DNA from: APNM01 sp040361335
Lineage (GTDB): Bacteria > Pseudomonadota > Gammaproteobacteria > Nevskiales > Salinisphaeraceae
Length of the DNA: 64,000 nt
Assembly (NCBI RefSeq): GCF_040361335.1
Contig: NZ_APNM01000002.1
Coordinates: forward strand, 238,283 to 302,282
Direction of reading: 5' to 3'
Positions 14,766 to 23,546 of the stretch are shown here, piece by piece (within the stretch, counting starts at the first letter, position 1; each line of letters opens with the position of its first letter). The notes under the pieces were generated by a model, which saw only the letters and a list, made by a program, of their open reading frames with translations, was not told the origin of the DNA and made no database searches. Made by a program: the position numbers and the translations under genes.

Positions 14766-16910
14766 GTGACGAAACGCATCCTATTGGCGATCGCGGTGGC
14801 CGCCGCAATCGGCATCTTCCTGCTGTCGGACCCCGGCAGCCGTCTCGGTCCGGCCTGCGCCGACGGCCTGCTGTCGCTGGATTGCTTCGCCGCCCAGCGC
14901 GATGCCGTGGAGGCCTTCCGGCAGGCCCATCCGGTGGCCCTGGCGGCGGCGTTCTTCGCGGGTTACGTGGCGGTCACGGCCTTGTCCATCCCCGGAGCGG
15001 CGGCCATGACCCTGGTGGCCGGGGCGTTGTTCGGGCTGGGCGCGGGCACGTTGCTGGTGTCCTTCGCCTCCAGCATCGGGGCGACGCTGGCCTTCCTGGT
15101 GGCGCGCTTCCTGCTGCGCGATGTCGTGCAGCGGCGTTTCGGGCGTCGGCTGGCCGCGGTCAACCGCGGCGTCGAGCGCGACGGGGCGTACTATCTGTTC
15201 GCCCTGCGGCTGGTGCCGGTGTTCCCGTTCTTCGTGATCAACCTGGCGATGGCGCTCACGCCCATCCGTGCCGGCACTTTTTACCTGGTGAGTCAGATCG
15301 GGATGCTGCCGGGCACCCTGGTGTACGTGAACGCCGGTACCCAGCTCGGCCAGGTGTCCGCCGCCGGCGACATCCTGTCGCCCTCGCTGATCGGCGCGTT
15401 CGTGCTGCTGGGACTGTTTCCGCTGCTGGCGCGCAAGACGCTGCGTCTGTTCGAGCGGCGCAAGGCCCTGCGCGGCCACAAGCGCCCGCGGCGCTTCGAC
15501 CGCAACCTGATCGTGATCGGCGCCGGCTCGGCCGGACTCGTGGCGGCCTACATCGCCGCCGCGGTCAAGGCGCGGGTGACCCTGATCGAGCGCGATCGCA
15601 TGGGCGGGGACTGCCTCAATACCGGCTGCGTGCCCTCCAAGGCCCTGTTGCGTACGGCGAAGTTCCTGTCGCATGTGCGCCGCCATCGCGACTTCGGGGT
15701 GCGGACGGCGGAGGCCGAGTTCGATTTCGCCGACGTGATGGCGCGCGTGCGCGGCGCGATCGACACGATCGCGCCGCACGACTCGATCGAACGCTACGAG
15801 GGTCTGGGCGTGGAGTGCCGCACCGGCCATGCCCGCGTGGTCGATCCCTGGACCGTCGAGGTCAACGGCGAGCGCCTCACCGCGCGCGCCATCGTGCTCG
15901 CCACCGGGGCCGAGCCGCTGGTGCCCTCCATTCCGGGCCTGGCGGATACCGACTACCTGACCTCGGACAATCTCTGGGACCTGCGCGAGTTGCCGGAGCG
16001 GCTGGTGGTGCTCGGCGGCGGGCCGATCGGCTGCGAGATGGCCCAGGCCTTCGCCAATCTCGGCTCGCGGGTCGTGCAGGTGGAGATGGCGGACCGCCTG
16101 ATGGGCGCCGAGGATCCGGACATCGCGGCCCTCGTCCGCGAGCGTCTGGCGGCGGACGGTGTCGAGGTGCGCACCGGCCACGAGGCCGTGCGGGTGGACC
16201 CCGAACGCCGGGTGCTGGTCTGCGACCGCGGCGGCGAGACCGTGGAGATCGACTTCGATCGCCTGCTGGTGGCCGTCGGCCGGGCCGCCCGCCTGGAAGG
16301 CTTCGGCCTGGAAGCGCTGGGCATCGACACCGATCGCGCCATCGGCGTCGACGACTTCCTGCAGACCTCCGTGCCCACCATCTATGCCTGCGGCGATGCC
16401 ATCGCGCCGTACCAGTTCACCCACACGGCGGCGCACGAGGCCTGGTTCGCCGCGGTCAACGGCCTGTTCGGCAGCTTCAAGCGCTTCCGGGTGGATTACT
16501 CGGTGATCCCCTGGGCCACGTTCACCGATCCCGAGGTGGCCACGGTCGGACTCAACGAGACCCGTGCCCGGGCCGAGGGCATCGATTACGAGGTCACCCG
16601 CTACGACATCGCCGACCTCGACCGCGCCATCGCCGAGGACGAGGCCCGCGGCGTGGTGAAGGTGCTCACGGTCCCCGGCAAGGACCGCATCCTGGGCGCC
16701 ACGGTGGTGGGGACGCACGCCGGCGAGACCATCGCCGAGTTCGTGCTGGCGATGAAGCACGGCCTCGGCCTGAACAAGCTCCTGGGCACCATCCACGTTT
16801 ATCCCACCTACGCCGAGGCCGCCAAGTTCGCCGCCGGCGAATGGAAGCGGCAACACGCACCCGCCTGGGCCCTGCGCCTGCTGGCCCGCTTCCACGCTTG
16901 GCGGCTTTGA
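14766..16910 (+). CDS. VTT (TVP38/DedA-like) membrane domain fused to a flavin disulfide oxidoreductase
   Basis: The 714-aa protein begins at GTG 14766 with AAGGAG 5 nt upstream. Residues about 55-225 form a TVP38/VTT membrane domain (GYVAVTALSIPGAAAMTLVAGALFG, LRLVPVFPFFVINLAMALTPI). Residues about 247-700 form a group I pyridine-nucleotide-disulfide oxidoreductase with FAD site VIGAGSAGLVAAY, redox pair Cys283/Cys288 in GGDCLNTGCVPSKAL, NAD site VVLGGGPIGCEMAQAFA and second FAD site ACGDA. In the C-terminal interface the His that precedes Pro in lipoamide dehydrogenases is Tyr (IHVYPTYAEA), as in related non-LPD enzymes. It may couple electron transfer to a membrane substrate; substrate unknown. 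Confidence 0.85.
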   Translation: MTKRILLAIAVAAAIGIFLLSDPGSRLGPACADGLLSLDCFAAQRDAVEAFRQAHPVALAAAFFAGYVAVTALSIPGAAAMTLVAGALFGLGAGTLLVSFASSIGATLAFLVARFLLRDVVQRRFGRRLAAVNRGVERDGAYYLFALRLVPVFPFFVINLAMALTPIRAGTFYLVSQIGMLPGTLVYVNAGTQLGQVSAAGDILSPSLIGAFVLLGLFPLLARKTLRLFERRKALRGHKRPRRFDRNLIVIGAGSAGLVAAYIAAAVKARVTLIERDRMGGDCLNTGCVPSKALLRTAKFLSHVRRHRDFGVRTAEAEFDFADVMARVRGAIDTIAPHDSIERYEGLGVECRTGHARVVDPWTVEVNGERLTARAIVLATGAEPLVPSIPGLADTDYLTSDNLWDLRELPERLVVLGGGPIGCEMAQAFANLGSRVVQVEMADRLMGAEDPDIAALVRERLAADGVEVRTGHEAVRVDPERRVLVCDRGGETVEIDFDRLLVAVGRAARLEGFGLEALGIDTDRAIGVDDFLQTSVPTIYACGDAIAPYQFTHTAAHEAWFAAVNGLFGSFKRFRVDYSVIPWATFTDPEVATVGLNETRARAEGIDYEVTRYDIADLDRAIAEDEARGVVKVLTVPGKDRILGATVVGTHAGETIAEFVLAMKHGLGLNKLLGTIHVYPTYAEAAKFAAGEWKRQHAPAWALRLLARFHAWRL

Positions 16911-16944
16911 TCGTTACTGCGCGGGTGTTTTTCAACTGGGGATT

Positions 16945-17022
16945 GAACCACAGAGGCACAGAGGACACAGAGAAAACCAATTTGTGTATCGGCCCTCTGT
17001 GCCCTCTGTGCCTCTGTGGTTA
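16945..17022. repeat. Inverted-repeat family A, copy 2
   Basis: The left arm AACCACAGAGGCACAGAGG and its inverse right arm ending CTCTGTGCCTCTGTGGTT are separated by a short loop. The element sits between the convergent genes ending at 16910 and 17036 and could act as a bidirectional terminator, but it has no T run. Confidence 0.85.
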
Positions 17023-17035
17023 GAGTCTTGTTTTC

Positions 17036-18487
17036 TCAGAAAAAACGCGTGACGGTCACGGCGAGGTAGTCGTCGTCGCGGAAGCCGTATAGGGGGTCGG
17101 TCACCGGTATGTCGAAGAAGAAACGGCCGGTCAGGGCCGCGCGGTAGCTGCCGAGGAAGCGACGGCTGGCCTCCAGGTTGGCGAACAGGGCGCCGGTCTC
17201 CAGGTCGCGCACGGCGCCCGCCAGGATCTCGCTGCCGGCGAGGTCGTTGAAGGCCAGCCGTCCGCCGAGGAACAGGTCGTCCTGGAGGATGGCGGCGTTC
17301 TGGGTCTCGTCCACGGCCACCTGGAACGCGCGGGCCTCGCGGATCGAGTCGAAACGCAGGGTGTCGGATTCGGCCAGGCGCGCGGCGGCCTCCGCCACGG
17401 CGCGATCCAGGCGGCCGCGCTCGTCATAGAGATATTCCGCCAGCAGGCCCAGGTCGTAGCCGCTGCCGAACAGGTCGTAGAGGGTGTATTCGAGACCGAC
17501 GCCCGCGGCGGTGAATTCGAACTCGCGGGCGCGGCGATGGATGGCCTCGGCCTTGAGCGACAGGGCGCCGCGCACGTACTGCAGGTCGATGCCCGCCTGG
17601 TCGATGCGGTCGTAGACCGGCGCGAAACGGGGGGCGTCGACGGTCACGTCCACGCCCTCGATGAGTCGCGGCAGCCAGGGCGGCAGGACGCCGGGATCGA
17701 TGGCGCGGGCACGGTCGCAGCCCAGGGTGACCGGCGGTATCAGCGGCAGGCCGAACAGGGGGTTGAAGCGCACGCTGACGTCGCAGGCGTCGTAGATGGT
17801 ATCGAAGCGCGGATCCCGGCCGGTGCCGTGGAACCACGACAGGCCCACGTCCAGCCGGCCGAAGCTGCCGAAGTAGCGCACCGCCGCGTCCAGGCCGTCG
17901 TCGTCGGTGCGCGCCGCGGCGGTGGAGACCGGGAGCAGGGGACGCGGACGCCCGTCCTCGGCCGGGAAGGTGCGCTCCCGGAAGACCGGCATCAGGTAGA
18001 AATCCACCGTTCCGACCGGGGCGAACCAGGCCAGGTTCACCATGGGCTGGCCGAGCTTGGCCTCGCCGGCGATGTCCTCGACGAAATCGGACTGGTTGAT
18101 GGTGTCCACCAGGTGTGCGGATTCCAGCACGCCCCAGAATTCGCGCTGTACGCCCACCCGCCATTCGAAGTCGCGCGCGGTATAACGGTAGAAGGCCTCG
18201 CGCACGTCGGCGTGGGTGCGGCGGTCGTCATGGCGGTCGAGGCGTCCGAACAGGCGCAGGGTCACGCTCTGGTCGCGGTTGTCCCAGTCGGCATAGACCT
18301 CCGGGGCCAGGGCCAGCGAGCCGTAGTCCCGGTGCTGGGCCGGGTGCGGCGCGTCCTCCGGGAAATGCCGGTACTCGAGGCTGGCCTCCAGCGACAGGTC
18401 GAGCGCGGCCGCCGGCGTCACGACCGCGGCCAGGGCCAAGGGGAGCAGGCGGCGCAGTCCCTTGCGCGGGTTAATCCGGAACGACAT
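17036..18487 (-). CDS. Predicted outer-membrane beta-barrel protein, unknown function
   Basis: The 483-aa product has a signal peptide (RLLPLALAAVVTPAAA). Alternating strands typical of a porin follow, and the last residue is an aromatic within VTVTRFF, the usual barrel-assembly signal. A conserved-looking segment FEWRVGVQREFWGVLESAHLVDTINQSDFVEDI is visible near residues 105-140. No plug, TonB box or named family was recognised. The ATG at 18487 is preferred over an earlier ATG because it starts the positively charged signal region. It is divergent from the TSUP gene, with 50 bp between the starts. Confidence 0.7.
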   Translation of the reverse strand: MSFRINPRKGLRRLLPLALAAVVTPAAALDLSLEASLEYRHFPEDAPHPAQHRDYGSLALAPEVYADWDNRDQSVTLRLFGRLDRHDDRRTHADVREAFYRYTARDFEWRVGVQREFWGVLESAHLVDTINQSDFVEDIAGEAKLGQPMVNLAWFAPVGTVDFYLMPVFRERTFPAEDGRPRPLLPVSTAAARTDDDGLDAAVRYFGSFGRLDVGLSWFHGTGRDPRFDTIYDACDVSVRFNPLFGLPLIPPVTLGCDRARAIDPGVLPPWLPRLIEGVDVTVDAPRFAPVYDRIDQAGIDLQYVRGALSLKAEAIHRRAREFEFTAAGVGLEYTLYDLFGSGYDLGLLAEYLYDERGRLDRAVAEAAARLAESDTLRFDSIREARAFQVAVDETQNAAILQDDLFLGGRLAFNDLAGSEILAGAVRDLETGALFANLEASRRFLGSYRAALTGRFFFDIPVTDPLYGFRDDDYLAVTVTRFF

Positions 18488-18537
18488 CTTTCCCAGTTTA
18501 CGCGCGAATGCCGGCATTTGGCATAGGATGTCACGCC

Positions 18538-19278
18538 ATGATGGCCGTTATTCTCACTCTCGTCGCCCTGGCGGCCGCGACCCTTTCCGGCATGACCGGG
18601 CTGGGCGGGGGCACCGTCCTGATCGCGGCCCTGTACGCGGCCGGCCTGGCGCCGGCCGTGGCGGTGCCGCTGCATGCCGGGGTCCAGCTCGTGTCCAACG
18701 GCACGCGCACGCTGGCCTATCTGACCCATGTGGATTGGCGCGGGTTGGCGTTGTTCCTGGTCGGCGCGGCGCCGGCGCCCTTCCTGGTGGCGCCGTTGGT
18801 GGTACGCGCGGACGCCGACCTGCTGCGCCTGGTGATGGCGGGCTTCGTGGTGTTGGCGACCATGCCGGGGCTGATCCACCGCGCGCGCCTGGGCGGCGCC
18901 GCCGGTCTCGTCGCGGCGGGGGCGATCTCGGGTGGCGCGGGCATGGTCGTGGGCGCCACCGGGTTGCTGATCGCGCCGTTCTTCCTGCGCGAGGACTGGT
19001 CCAAGGAGACCGTGATCGCGAGCATGGCCGTGTGCCAGACCCTGGTGCACCTGCTCAAGATCGCGGCCTTCGCCTGGCAGGGGTTCGGCCTGCTCGGCGA
19101 ACTCGACCTGCTCGTGCCGATGAGCGTGGCGGTGATCGCGGGGACACTGCTGGGACGGCGCATGGTGGGGCTGTTCGACGAGCGGTTGTTCCGCATCGTG
19201 TTCCGGATCGTGCTGCTGTCGCTGGCGGCGCGGCTGGCCTACGATGGCGTCACCGGTTTGTTGGGAGTGGGTGGATGA
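18538..19278 (+). CDS. TSUP (TauE/SafE) family anion exporter
   Basis: A 246-aa polytopic membrane protein with about seven to eight helices. It has the two-fold TSUP repeat pattern: first half GMTGLGGGTVLIAALYAAG, second half GAISGGAGMVVGATGLLIAPFF. The family exports sulfite, sulfoacetate or related organosulfur anions, or acts as a general permease. The substrate cannot be assigned, though sulfite export would suit a sulfur oxidiser. The stop overlaps the next ATG by 4 bp (ATGA), coupling it to a PaaI-type thioesterase. Confidence 0.82.
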   Translation: MMAVILTLVALAAATLSGMTGLGGGTVLIAALYAAGLAPAVAVPLHAGVQLVSNGTRTLAYLTHVDWRGLALFLVGAAPAPFLVAPLVVRADADLLRLVMAGFVVLATMPGLIHRARLGGAAGLVAAGAISGGAGMVVGATGLLIAPFFLREDWSKETVIASMAVCQTLVHLLKIAAFAWQGFGLLGELDLLVPMSVAVIAGTLLGRRMVGLFDERLFRIVFRIVLLSLAARLAYDGVTGLLGVGG

Positions 19279-19700
19279 GTCTGATGACGGCGGCCGAGGT
19301 GCAGGCCGCGATCGAGCGCAACGTGGCCTCGGCCCTCGGGTTCGAGTTCGAAGTGACGGCGGTGACCGGGGACGGCGCCGAGGTGCGCGTGCCGTTCCGC
19401 GAGAACATGGTGCGCCTGGGCGATACCGTCTCGGGCCCGGTTCTCATGACGCTGGTGGATATCGCCCTGTACGCGGCCGTGGTCGGCCACGTGCCGGACG
19501 GCGAGTACGGCGTCACCAGCCATCTCAATATCGAGTTCCTGAACCGTCCGCCGCGCGCGGCGCTGGCCGCGCGCTGCCGCATTCTGCGCCGGGGCCGCCG
19601 GCAGATGACCTGCACCGTGTCGATCGAGAGCGAGAGCGACGGGCGCCTGGTGGCCCACGCCACCGGTGCCTACGCCCTGTTCGGGCCGCCGCCGGGCTAG
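19275..19700 (+). CDS. PaaI/YdiI-type acyl-CoA thioesterase (hotdog fold)
   Basis: The 141-aa hotdog protein has the PaaI signature: FRENMVRLGDTVSGPVLMTLVDIALYAAV, then a long beta region (YGVTSHLNIEFLNRPP, CRILRRGRRQMTCTVSI, VAHATGAYALF). Such enzymes hydrolyse acyl-CoA or aryl-CoA thioesters. An Asp in MTLVDIA takes the usual acidic position. It is translationally coupled to the TSUP exporter, a pairing that might reflect release and export of an acid, but that is speculation. Confidence 0.82.
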   Translation: MSLMTAAEVQAAIERNVASALGFEFEVTAVTGDGAEVRVPFRENMVRLGDTVSGPVLMTLVDIALYAAVVGHVPDGEYGVTSHLNIEFLNRPPRAALAARCRILRRGRRQMTCTVSIESESDGRLVAHATGAYALFGPPPG

Positions 19701-19731
19701 GCCGCCCCGCATCCCCGCGGGGCGGGCGTCC

Positions 19732-20166
19732 TCAGATCACGGCCAGCAGGAGCAGGATCACGATCACCAGCAGCGCGATGTTGCCGACCTCGAAGGCGAT
19801 CGTGCGCCACGGCTGCAGGGATAGCAGGTAGGTACCGGTGTGGGCGATGCGGGCGGCCGTGAACACGGTGAACAGCCACCACGCCAAGTCCTGCGAGGGG
19901 CCGGTCAGGGCATACAGGAAACCCGCCGCGAGGAAGGGCAGGATGTTCTCCAGGTCGTTCTGGTGGATGCGGCGCAGGCGCTCCACGAGCGGGTCGGTGT
20001 TCGGCTCGGCCTTGCCCACGAGGGCGTAATCCTCCTCGGTGATGTAGGCCTTGCGCACGATGCGCGTGACACCCGTGGCGGTGCCGGTAAGCCACATCTT
20101 GAGCACCAGCAGGGCGGCGCACACGGCGAATACCTGCATGGTGGGGTCGGTCATCAGTTGGGTCAT
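19732..20166 (-). CDS. MAPEG family membrane protein
   Basis: A 144-aa protein with four predicted helices and the MAPEG landmarks: RIVRKAYITEEDYALVGK, PLVERLRRIHQNDLENILPFL and TAARIAHTGTYLLSLQPWRTI. Members are microsomal glutathione S-transferase 1 / prostaglandin E synthase-like enzymes acting on lipid or hydrophobic electrophiles with glutathione. The Glu-Asn of the Asp-Leu-Glu-Asn block and Arg residues for glutathione are present. GAAGGGAGAG precedes the ATG. It converges on the thioesterase gene. Confidence 0.85.
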   Translation of the reverse strand: MTQLMTDPTMQVFAVCAALLVLKMWLTGTATGVTRIVRKAYITEEDYALVGKAEPNTDPLVERLRRIHQNDLENILPFLAAGFLYALTGPSQDLAWWLFTVFTAARIAHTGTYLLSLQPWRTIAFEVGNIALLVIVILLLLAVI

Positions 20167-20217
20167 GGTCTCTCCCTTCGTTATGCCGATGTTTTTGTCT
20201 GAGCTTGGTCTTCGTGG

Positions 20218-20868
20218 TCACCAGTCGGCCGCGGCCTCGCGCGCGGCCCGGTTCTCGGCGCGCGCGATCAACCCCGACTGGGTCAGGCTGACGCTGAAGC
20301 GGGCGCCGTCGGCCATGGGCAGGTAGGTGGCGCTACCGTAGCTGGCGTCGACCAGCGGCAGCCAGCTCGAATGGCGACGCGCCAGGGTCCAGACGTCCAG
20401 GCCGGGCTCGTCGGCGAGGTCGTGCGCGGTGCGCGGCCGGGAGGTCTCGTCGACGACGTCGGCGTAGCGGCCGCTGAGGCGTTCCAGGCGGTATTGCGCG
20501 TCCAGCCCCAGGAGATTGGCGGGGGCGCGCCATTTCAGCACGCGGGCGTCGAGCTGCCACTCGTCGCCGGCCAGTTCGTAGCGCCGGGTGGGCTTGCCGG
20601 GTTGTGCCAGCCGGGCCAGATAGCGGCCGTCGCCCCGATGCTCGAAGGTCACGGTCGCGACCGGCTGTTCGTAGGTCAGCCGGGCGTAGGTGTAGAGATT
20701 GAGCCCCGCGGCAATGAGCAGACCGCCCAGGGTCAGACAGCCGCCGCCCGCGCAGGCGCTGCGCGCCGCGGCCAGTGGGCGCCGCCGCCGGATACGCGCG
20801 CCCGACAGGCCGAGAAAGAACAGGCCTGCCGCCAGCAGAAGCGCGACGATCAGGATCGGATCGGGCAT
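20218..20868 (-). CDS. Membrane-anchored hypothetical protein
   Basis: The 216-aa product has two N-terminal hydrophobic segments (about 4-22 and 42-62) and a soluble domain of roughly 150 residues with WQLDARVLKWRAPANLLGLDAQYRLERLSGRY. The C-terminal region ends in an Ala/Arg/Glu helix. It resembles a widespread conserved proteobacterial protein sometimes labelled efflux-related, but no catalytic motif is seen and no function is assigned. Two Met codons are adjacent; the second was used. Confidence 0.6.
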   Translation of the reverse strand: MPDPILIVALLLAAGLFFLGLSGARIRRRRPLAAARSACAGGGCLTLGGLLIAAGLNLYTYARLTYEQPVATVTFEHRGDGRYLARLAQPGKPTRRYELAGDEWQLDARVLKWRAPANLLGLDAQYRLERLSGRYADVVDETSRPRTAHDLADEPGLDVWTLARRHSSWLPLVDASYGSATYLPMADGARFSVSLTQSGLIARAENRAAREAAADW

Positions 20869-20923
20869 CACAGGCCCCGCACAAGCCGGCGGTCAGCATA
20901 ACCGCCGGTCCGCGAATCACCAA

Positions 20924-21187
20924 TCACAGGATACGCCTCAGGTCGTCCGGCGTGACGCCGTCGATCTCGACGGTCTTGCGGGGGGCGCCGGCACCCGACA
21001 CCAGGTGCACATCGCGTTCGGGCACGCCCAGGCGCGCGGCGAGCAGCGCGATCACCGCGGCGTTGGCCTTGCCCTTCTCGGGCGGCGCGCTCACGCGGAC
21101 CTTGAGGGCATCGCCGAGCCAGCCGGCGATCTCGTCTCGCCGGGCGCCCGGCACCACCTTGAGTTTGAGCTTCACGATGTCTCCCAC
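20924..21187 (-). CDS. YggU/DUF167 family protein
   Basis: An 87-aa protein of the YggU family: LKVVPGARRDEIAGWLGDALKVRVSAPPEKGKANAAVI, followed by LLAARLGVPERDVHLVSGAGAPRKTVEI. The fold is known but the biochemical function is not. Its ATG lies inside the 3' end of the upstream molybdenum-carrier-like gene (16-bp overlap). A GTG four codons further in is an alternative start. Confidence 0.85.
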   Translation of the reverse strand: MGDIVKLKLKVVPGARRDEIAGWLGDALKVRVSAPPEKGKANAAVIALLAARLGVPERDVHLVSGAGAPRKTVEIDGVTPDDLRRIL

Positions 21188-21654
21188 GATTCAATCAGGA
21201 CCGCGATCGTGTGCCGGGCGTAATCCGCCCCCGCCGGCCAGCCGCTGGCGCGCGGGCCGGCGACGTTGAGGCGCGTCACGCCGTGTCCGGCCACGAACCG
21301 CCGGGCCTCGCCGGCGGCCTCGTCCGGCGACAGGCGATCGGCGTCGACCAGCAGCACCGGACGCCCGTGGCGTTCGGCGAAGCGGCGCGTGAGTTCGGTG
21401 CCGCCGGTCGGCGGGCCGGGACACAGGATCAGGGTGGCGTCGGTGTCGCGCACATTGGCTTCGGTGCGCGCGGCATAGCCCGGATCGTCCAGCGTCGTCA
21501 GCGGGTATCGGGCCGGGATCGGGCCGTCCTCGGCGCGGCGGCCGGCGGGACAGGCGCCGCCGCAGGGCACGCCCGCCGCCAGGGCGGCATCGAGGGCACC
21601 GCGGTCGACACCGGTCTGGCCGCCGGAGACGATCTGCAGGGTCGGGCGGTTCAT
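21172..21654 (-). CDS. Putative molybdenum carrier-like protein (LOG/YpsA-like fold)
   Basis: The 160-aa protein starts LQIVSGGQTGVDRGALDAALAAGVPCGG and has CPAGRRAEDGPIPARYPL, RTEANVRDTDATLIL and GGTELTRRFAERHGRPV. These are the signature of the putative molybdenum-cofactor carrier family, related to lysine-decarboxylase-like and SLOG nucleotide-binding proteins. Binding of a nucleotide or cofactor is likely; the physiological role is unproven. It overlaps the SGNH hydrolase gene upstream (4 bp) and yggU downstream. Confidence 0.78.
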   Translation of the reverse strand: MNRPTLQIVSGGQTGVDRGALDAALAAGVPCGGACPAGRRAEDGPIPARYPLTTLDDPGYAARTEANVRDTDATLILCPGPPTGGTELTRRFAERHGRPVLLVDADRLSPDEAAGEARRFVAGHGVTRLNVAGPRASGWPAGADYARHTIAVLIESWETS

Positions 21655-22436
21655 GCGGCGTCGGTATCGTGCGGGGCGATTTCCGGCGCCAGGGCCGCGG
21701 CGAGGATATCGGCCCAGCGCGCGTGGCCGGCGGGCGAGGGATGGAAACCGTCGGTGCAGAAGAAATCGGGCCCGCCGTCGCGCGGCACGGGCACGAAGCG
21801 GCAGCCGGCGGCGACGGCGGCATCGCGGGCGATGGCGTCGAGCAGGGCCGCGCGCAGCCCCAGCGCGCCGGCCAGGGGTTGGGGCAGGGCGGGGAAGCGA
21901 TGCATCGGCGGTACGCCCGAGATGGCGATCGTCGCCGGTCGCAGCCGCGCGCGGATGTCATCGATCAGGCCGGCCAGCTCGCGGCGCCACGCGCGGGGCG
22001 GGGTGAGGCCCACGCTGTCGTTCACGCCCAGGGCCGCCACCACGATGCCGCCCGGTACCGGATCGAGGCCCGGCAGCAATTCGCGCCGGGTTCGCGCGGC
22101 GGTGACGCCGTCGCGGCCGCGGGCGCGCCAGTCGACGGCGCGCCCGGTGCGACGGGCGAGTGCCGCGGCCAGGCGGCCGGTTATCGCTTGTCCGTGGTCG
22201 GGGGCGCCCCAGCCGGCCACCGGCGATTCGCCGAGGGTGAGCAGCGACAGCGGTGGCGTCGCCCCCGCGACATGGCCTGTGGCCGCCCCCGCGGCGGGAC
22301 CGACTCGGGGTGTCCGCCGGCGCACGCCGCGCCCCTGGAACCAGAGCACCGGTGCCAGGCCCAGCGACGCCGCCGCGGCACAGCGCAGCGCGAGCCCGGC
22401 GCCGGGCCGGGCTAGTTGAGTTGCCGGTAGCCCCAC
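21651..22436 (-). CDS. SGNH/GDSL-family hydrolase, membrane-anchored
   Basis: A protein of about 261 aa with a hydrophobic N-terminal segment (LRCAAAASLGLAPVLWF) followed by QGRGVRRRTPR, a start typical of one SGNH subfamily. Catalytic blocks are SLLTLGESPVAGWG (Ser in GES), ALGVNDSVGLT (Gly-Asn block) and FFCTDGFHPSPAGHARWA (Asp/His). It probably acts as an esterase or lipase in the periplasm. The start is uncertain: GTG 22436 overlaps the end of the upstream yeaQ-like gene. The much longer open frame beyond it is noise over neighbouring genes. Confidence 0.72.
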   Translation of the reverse strand: MGLPATQLARPGAGLALRCAAAASLGLAPVLWFQGRGVRRRTPRVGPAAGAATGHVAGATPPLSLLTLGESPVAGWGAPDHGQAITGRLAAALARRTGRAVDWRARGRDGVTAARTRRELLPGLDPVPGGIVVAALGVNDSVGLTPPRAWRRELAGLIDDIRARLRPATIAISGVPPMHRFPALPQPLAGALGLRAALLDAIARDAAVAAGCRFVPVPRDGGPDFFCTDGFHPSPAGHARWADILAAALAPEIAPHDTDAA

Positions 22437-22657
22437 AGCAGGAGTAGCGCGCCGCCGGTCGCGATCACGATGCTGCCGAGGCTGAAGCCGGAGACTCCGC
22501 CGATGCCGAGGAGCGAGGCGATGAAGCCGCCGACCAGGGCGCCGGCGATGCCGATGAGAATGGTGACCAGAATACCGCCCGGATCTTTGCCGGGCATCAG
22601 CCACTTGGCCAGGGCGCCGGCGATCAGGCCGAGCACGATCCAGGAAATGATACCCAT
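22412..22657 (-). CDS. GlsB/YeaQ/YmgE family stress-response membrane protein
   Basis: An 81-aa very hydrophobic protein with three helices and the transglycosylase-associated (Tag) pattern: IISWIVLGLIAGALAKWLMPGKDPGGI, ILIGIAGALVGGFIA. The family is stress-induced in many bacteria, but its molecular role is not known. Its 3' end overlaps the likely start of the SGNH hydrolase. GGAG precedes the ATG. Confidence 0.88.
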   Translation of the reverse strand: MGIISWIVLGLIAGALAKWLMPGKDPGGILVTILIGIAGALVGGFIASLLGIGGVSGFSLGSIVIATGGALLLLWGYRQLN

Positions 22658-22669
22658 GTGCGCGTTCTC

Positions 22670-23365
22670 CTAGGGGTGGTCCGCGTCGTCGACGCCCAGT
22701 GTGCGGCAGGTTTCGGAGCGCGGCACGCTGCCGTGGTCCGGCCCGGTGCCCAGCGCCCGGTCGATCGGCGGCACGGTGAAGCTGTACCAATAGTTCTCGT
22801 TGCGGAAGTGGTGCATCCGATGGTTCCGGAATATCCGTCGCGCCATGCGGCTGCGGGGCTGGATGCGCGTGTGCACGATGTAGTGGGTCCACTCGTACAG
22901 GAGCGCGACGCTGAAGAGACCGGTCAGCACGCTGGCCGCCGGGCCGGGGGTGGGCAGCAGCGCGAAGGCCAGCGCCGCCAACGTCGGGATCGCCACCAGG
23001 TGGAGGTAGGGCGGCAGGAAGATCAGTTCCGGGATCCAGGGCTCGCGGTGGTGGGCGCGGTGCTTGCGCGCGAAGTCCAGGTCGACGCGCAGGCCGAGCA
23101 GCGTGAACGGCCGCAGGTGCAGTACGTAGCGGTGCAGGGTCCATTCCAGCAGCGGCCATACCAGCCAGGGTGCGGTCACGGCCAGCGCGTCGCCGGCGCC
23201 TAGGGCGCCCAGGTGGAGCCGGTACGCGAGCGCCGCCAGCAGGGCCGCCGCGAGGATCAGCGGGCTCGGATAGCGGAAGAACGCACGCACCGCGCCGCCC
23301 AGCGTGTCCGGGCTGTCGGCGGCGGCGAAGCCGTCGCCCCGCCGGGTGGGATGTGTCGCGGTCAT
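22670..23365 (-). CDS. Fatty acid hydroxylase / sterol desaturase superfamily protein
   Basis: The 231-aa polytopic membrane protein has the di-iron histidine clusters of the superfamily: HRYVLH (about 79-84), HRAHHREP (about 102-109), HYIVH, and NHRMHHFRNENYWY near residue 185. Such enzymes hydroxylate or desaturate lipids using O2. Fatty acid 2-hydroxylase-like activity is the nearest guess. It lies 12 bp upstream of the yeaQ-like gene in the same direction. Substrate not determined. Confidence 0.83.
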   Translation of the reverse strand: MTATHPTRRGDGFAAADSPDTLGGAVRAFFRYPSPLILAAALLAALAYRLHLGALGAGDALAVTAPWLVWPLLEWTLHRYVLHLRPFTLLGLRVDLDFARKHRAHHREPWIPELIFLPPYLHLVAIPTLAALAFALLPTPGPAASVLTGLFSVALLYEWTHYIVHTRIQPRSRMARRIFRNHRMHHFRNENYWYSFTVPPIDRALGTGPDHGSVPRSETCRTLGVDDADHP

Positions 23366-23546
23366 ACCTGATCCGGCCTCCTTCCTCGACGCGTCGGCCG
23401 ACGCGTGTCCGTCCCGTGGTCCGCGGCCGTGGTCAGGCCGGCGATCGATTTCCTGGCCGGTCCGCTGGCGTCGGCGCGTGCAATGAACGGATCAATAAAT
23501 CCTCGGAGCCGTCCGTGTCAAAACCGCGGGGCTGTCTGGCTTCGGA

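Noticed and set aside
21651..23159. Long frame joining the SGNH hydrolase to sequence over the hydroxylase gene
   Set aside because: The upstream half is a shadow of the yeaQ-like and hydroxylase genes; the hydrolase begins near 22436.
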